Origin: Pezicula radicicola
Lineage: Eukaryota > Ascomycota > Leotiomycetes > Helotiales > Dermateaceae
Direction: 5' to 3'
DNA length: 64,000 nt
Assembly: GCA_003008705.1 (NCBI GenBank)
Contig: PDUO01000048.1
Location: 71,183 to 135,182 of the forward strand
Shown here: piece by piece, positions 60,030-64,000 of the stretch
How the letters are laid out: each line of letters opens with the position of its first letter
Position numbering within the stretch: the stretch's first letter is position 1
The notes under the pieces: model-generated
What the model was told of the DNA's origin: nothing
Seen by the model: only the letters and a program-made list of their open reading frames with translations
Database searches by the model: none
Made by a program: the position numbers and the translations under genes

Positions 60030-62763
60030 TTATTTCCCAAAAATACCATCATTTGTAGGCTCAAATTCAACATGAGGTCTAGATTTAGCATAGACGGGGG
60101 CATCAAGTGGTTGCTCCTCTGTAATGCCTTCTATGATAGGAGCAGACATTCCCAACTAAACAATTCAGTTAAATTGTCAGCAAGCTGTTTTTAAATCTTT
60201 GGATTATAGGAGAGGGAGGATGGAATTGTTGCTTATGACGATTGGGGTTACATACCACGAAGTATTTCAACTTAGCAGCATGTAAACTAGTTACCGCTTG
60301 TCCATCAACCTTGAATCGAAGAACAGACCATCCTAATGGCGGTAGATCATGACTTAAAACCAGCGGTGGATTTTCCAGATTCAAATCAACACCTCCATTA
60401 CGAGCCTCCTCTACATGCTCCCACTCGAATTTGGAAAATGCTTTAGATCCTAAAAGCCAAGATGGTTTTCCATGCTTGTATAAAGAGACTGTATCGTTCA
60501 TTGTATTCTGAACAATAACATCAACAGTTGAACCAATTGGAATCCCAGAAAGAATTGGGTTTTCAAATGAGGTTGGTTCTTCTGTGAAAAGCAGTGGTGT
60601 CATTGCACCACGGAAGATTTGCCATGGTTTCTTGTTGATGAAGTATTCTGGGATGTAAGTCTCGGTTTCAGATTTCTGAACACCGGCTGAGAGGGAAAAT
60701 GTCTTGGTTGCTTTTGCTGGGAGTTTTGTAGCTGAGAATGGAGGTATGGCGTTTAGATCTGCTTCTATGCAGCCGGGATTGATGGAGGCATCTGGTAGTA
60801 GACATTTTTGGCGTGGATTGAGAGGTTCTGGAATTACCATTGGTTCGCCGAGTTTGGGGTATCGTTTCGTCTTTGTTACTTGTAAATAAAGGAGCCTATG
60901 TAGTGGCAGAAATAGAAGTAGAGGAACTTACAGGATACCGGAGAATTGAGTAGCTTTGTAGCATTTGGACTTGACTTGTTGACGATATACGAATAGCGTA
61001 ATCAGCTGGTTCGGCGTCTAACTTGACGAGAACCGTGACTCGTGCTGCGTTGGTGATGTATACAACCTAATTAAAAGTATTGAACACCTTTATGTTTCCG
61101 TTTTCTGTGGCCAGGGAAAGGATGGTTATGTACTTACGTCAACAAGTTTCGGTTCCACAAATCCACCATCATTGGCTACGATCCACATCTTGTGGCCATC
61201 AATAGATACTTTAACAGCATGCTCGAACCCAACATTTAACAGGTTCAGCATCATCCACGGTTGACTATTTGTTTCAATAATCTGGAAAAGTCGAGTGTTA
61301 TTCAGGGTTAAGAATTGTTGAGAAGATTGGGTTCCAGTTTTGATTCAATTGCTCACGTACCTCATAATCTGCAGTACTGGGCTCGCAATCCTGAACTTCT
61401 TGTCCAGCTGGTCGGATACAGCCAGTTGAATCAAGTTTGCTTCCCCCTAGCTCCGGATAATCTGGATGCCGGCAATGGGATCTTCCCTTGCCTAAGGATT
61501 TAGCTCTGTCAGTCATGACCTAAATTCAAGAGAAGCCGAAAAGAGTGATAGCGTAGCCAATACAAAAATAGAAAGGCTTACCATTTACAAGAAGTGAATC
61601 ATAACAGTGGAAGTCGGTCCCTTCTGCTCTCATTTGCATCAATTTCCAATCGCTTGTACGTTGCCAATGATTTTTGATAATGAGGTGCTTTGGATCTGAT
61701 TCTGCTTCCATAATACGATCAAGATCTAAACTATTAATGCCAGGGATACGCGAGTACGGTCGTGGTCTTTCAGGACTAGGTGATACCCATACAACCCCGT
61801 AAAGGCCCTGCAATAGTAATTAGCATTGTGAGCTTTCTTTTCAAGGGAGAGGGATTCCGTGGAAGAATCAAGGCATCTTTTACTTACATCATTCGCCGTC
61901 CCGGTGGTATGCTCTATGTACCATGATAAACCCCAGTAATCGGTTGTGTCGTACACAGATGTCCAGTTGCCACGAGGCAAGATTGGGTACTTTAGATTTC
62001 ACTTCAGTTCTCTATTCAACTTGTACCAAAGAACATGAACTAAATGATCTACTCTACATACCTGGTTCAAACCGGCGGTACCATCGTTCCAGTAGCCAAA
62101 ACTGCCGATTGATCAATTAGGTGGCTCAATGGGGTAAGCCTTCTCTCAGTTTGACTTACCGCCTATGGCTCATGCCTGATCTATTCTGGTAGTTAGTATT
62201 CAGTATCACAGAAAGATTTACTCACTCTTTAACAAAAGAATTCTAAAGACAGCAATAATTCATAAACTTACACATGGATACTACTCTGTGTCCCAGCATC
62301 ATTCTGGACATTTAACTGTATGATATCGCCTTCTTTTGCTTCTAATGTAGGACATGGGGTTTCCCCATTACATACGAACATCACCCTCCAACGACCACCA
62401 TCTGTAAATATTAGTCCAAAACACTTCAGGACAAAGGACTGAACAAGTCGATGGTATGGAGAACTTACCTGGATTTGCCCATTTGTAACCAGTGGTCAAG
62501 TTATATTCGCGCAGAGTTTGTACCTCAGGTTTGTTTTTAATGGAGAAAATCGAGGGAAGATTCAATGGTGATACATGAAGCCCCCAGAGAAGCAGAATAG
62601 TTAGAGCAATGGCTGAGAGGAAATGTTGTTTGAGTAAAATTTGACGAGGCTTTTGAGCCGTCCGCGAGGGAAACGAGTCATTGATAAACAATCCAGTTTC
62701 TTTCTCACTGTCCTCGGAGGTATTCTCAATAGGTGGAGTCTTGGGTATAGCTGAATAAGACAT
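60030..62763 (-). CDS. Membrane-anchored multicopper-oxidase-fold protein lacking most copper ligands
   Basis: 654 residues from eleven exons (62763-62469, 62401-62272, 62180-62160, 62101-62062, 61989-61888, 61807-61582, 61491-61361, 61281-61138, 61066-60932, 60870-60256, 60155-60030); every junction keeps phase. One transmembrane helix near residues 44-66 (HFLSAIALTILLLWGLHV) makes it type II. Three cupredoxin domains are recognisable: GRWRVMFVCNGETPCPTLEAKEGD, FGYWNDGTAGLNQYPILP, NDGLYGVVWVSP, GFEHAVKVSIDGHKMWIVANDG and GSTVDVIVQNT. The copper motifs are altered: HxHG reads HVSG, HxH reads IEH, HxxHxH reads VSLYKH, and HCHxxxH reads HAAKLKY. All three type-1 ligands are gone. The protein should not work as an oxidase. 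Exon 3 is only 21 bp, so its borders deserve care. An intact frame argues against a pseudogene. Confidence 0.82.
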
Positions 62764-64000
62764 CCTGTTTCCTTTTTATCAAGAATTTTCTCTGGAAAGG
62801 AGATATAGGTTACGAAGAAACGTAGACGTTTTAATCAGTTACTTCATCATACGCATTCAGCAAGTGTGAAGAACAGTGAATTGCAACTTGCAGTGACCTA
62901 AAGAGGGGCTTGCAAGAGCTTACGAACGTGAAACTAGGCGCTCAGCTGGGCGACTCGGAGAACTACTTCAGTCTCACTGACTCTTGCAAATGCCGAGTCG
63001 GCTTGAATTGAGTCAGGCAAAGATCAGCATGGCTAGATACGAAGATAACCTAGAAACCTTAAAGGTATATCCCTGTCAACCACGTTATCTCTAAGTCTTT
63101 CGACATCTCAAAATTCCGTTTTGAGTTCTTCAAAAGTCAATGACAGACGACCCGAACCCCTGATTCCCACAAACCCGTCACCGTCTTTTAGTACGGGGGT
63201 GCGGAGTATCCCACTTATCCCATCTCTGAACCTCCATAACTCAACAGGCATTAATTCGGCACTTATAGAGGAGACATCTCCGTTTTGACTCGAGCAGAAC
63301 TGCGAGCAAAGCTCTTAACATTTTTAAACATAGCCAATTATGAGCAAGTATATACGAGAAATACTCTAAGCGGGCGGGCCGTTCTGCAGGGAAACCTTGG
63401 CATTCACAAGAAAGAAGTTTAAATGATCGCCAAGCAAAGGTTAAAATTCTAGTTTGAGACTTCTTCGAGTTCGCTATAGAACTTTACATTAAGCGACTAA
63501 CCTAGTTCGAGTTGTAAACCCGGTGAGGAACCCAGATCTTATCGGTGATGATTACAGTAGTAGTCATATTCTTGAACCCAGTGAGTGGGTATTATACTGT
63601 GATAAGGTCGTTCGCTGCCCAATGATACAAGGATTTGAATCCTACGAACTACTCAAGTCTTGGGTATGATATGTCTTTGGGAAGGCATATGATTAGACAC
63701 ATGGGTTAGCTGTTTATACGGTAGCAAGCGATCAACTAAATAGTTGAAAGTTTTTCGAGTATCTGCAATAGCTTTTTGAAATTATTTTCCTATACACCGC
63801 AATAAACACTAATTCTACATCTTCCTTTATACTTCAGTTTTCAACGCGGACTTAGTCATTGCGGTTGAGCAAAATACGGATTTTCGGACTCTCTCGCAGG
63901 CCGAGCAATTATTCTTACCGCATATCCTATGTCGGACCCATTTAGCTCTTGTTAAAACTCGTCAGAGTTATGTTCGCAAGACTTTTTGATAGCCATGTTT
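62764..64000. other. Gene-free stretch at the right edge
   Basis: The left end is the promoter of the multicopper-oxidase-like gene. No gene, RNA or repeat is supported in the rest. Confidence 0.45.

Noticed and set aside
63630..63660. tRNA B-box-like word 'ggatttgaatcct'
   Set aside because: No matching A box or cloverleaf arms upstream; no tRNA gene was found anywhere in the window by eye.

Overview
The window is genomic DNA of a filamentous ascomycete (Pezizomycotina). Genes are split by many short introns (about 45-75 bp, GTRNGT...YAG), and the families are typical of these fungi: Zn2Cys6 regulator, several P450s including a P450-reductase fusion, a STAND/NACHT protein, MARVEL, Clr5, GH18 chitinase, tyrosinase. 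Gene-rich blocks alternate with AT-rich, repeat-filled blocks carrying C-to-T/G-to-A stops that resemble repeat-induced point mutation. A member of the Leotiomycetes would fit, but the sequence alone does not prove it.

Layout. 1.4-10.5 kb: two P450 genes (one on each strand) and a Zn2Cys6 transcription factor, possibly a small metabolic group. 11.5-12.5 kb: a decayed WD40 gene. 13.5-18.6 kb: a MARVEL membrane protein and a NACHT NTPase of the fungal NLR-like kind. 18.6-28.8 kb: a transposon- and repeat-rich block with two dead protein kinases (FunK1-like and SRPK-like), a 72-bp minisatellite interrupted by a hAT-type MITE with an 8-bp target duplication, a live gene for a cysteine-rich secreted protein, and a TA-flanked MITE. 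28.8-37.9 kb: a SnoaL/NTF2-like protein, a small secreted protein ending in a Kex2-type site plus decapeptide, a CYP505 P450:reductase fusion, and a secreted tyrosinase-family enzyme. 38.5-39.3 kb: a fold-back MITE. 40.7-50.5 kb: a secreted intradiol dioxygenase-like protein, a carotenoid oxygenase, a GH18 chitinase and a broken opsin-related gene that has no retinal-binding lysine. 53.6-58.8 kb: a Clr5-ankyrin protein with an expanding acidic repeat, another TA-MITE, and a SET-domain protein. 60.0-62.8 kb: an intact 11-exon multicopper-oxidase-fold membrane protein in which most copper ligands are replaced.

Links between genes. The carotenoid oxygenase and the opsin-like gene lie 4.6 kb apart, recalling the Fusarium car cluster, but the opsin copy is decayed. 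The P450/P450/regulator group is the other candidate functional unit. The strongest oddity is the multicopper-oxidase-like protein (60.0-62.8 kb): every splice phase fits and the frame stays open for 654 residues, yet all type-1 copper ligands and several type-2/3 ligands are gone, which points to a pseudoenzyme with a new role rather than a dead gene.

Exon limits were set by eye from splice consensus and reading frame; no alignment or database search was run.
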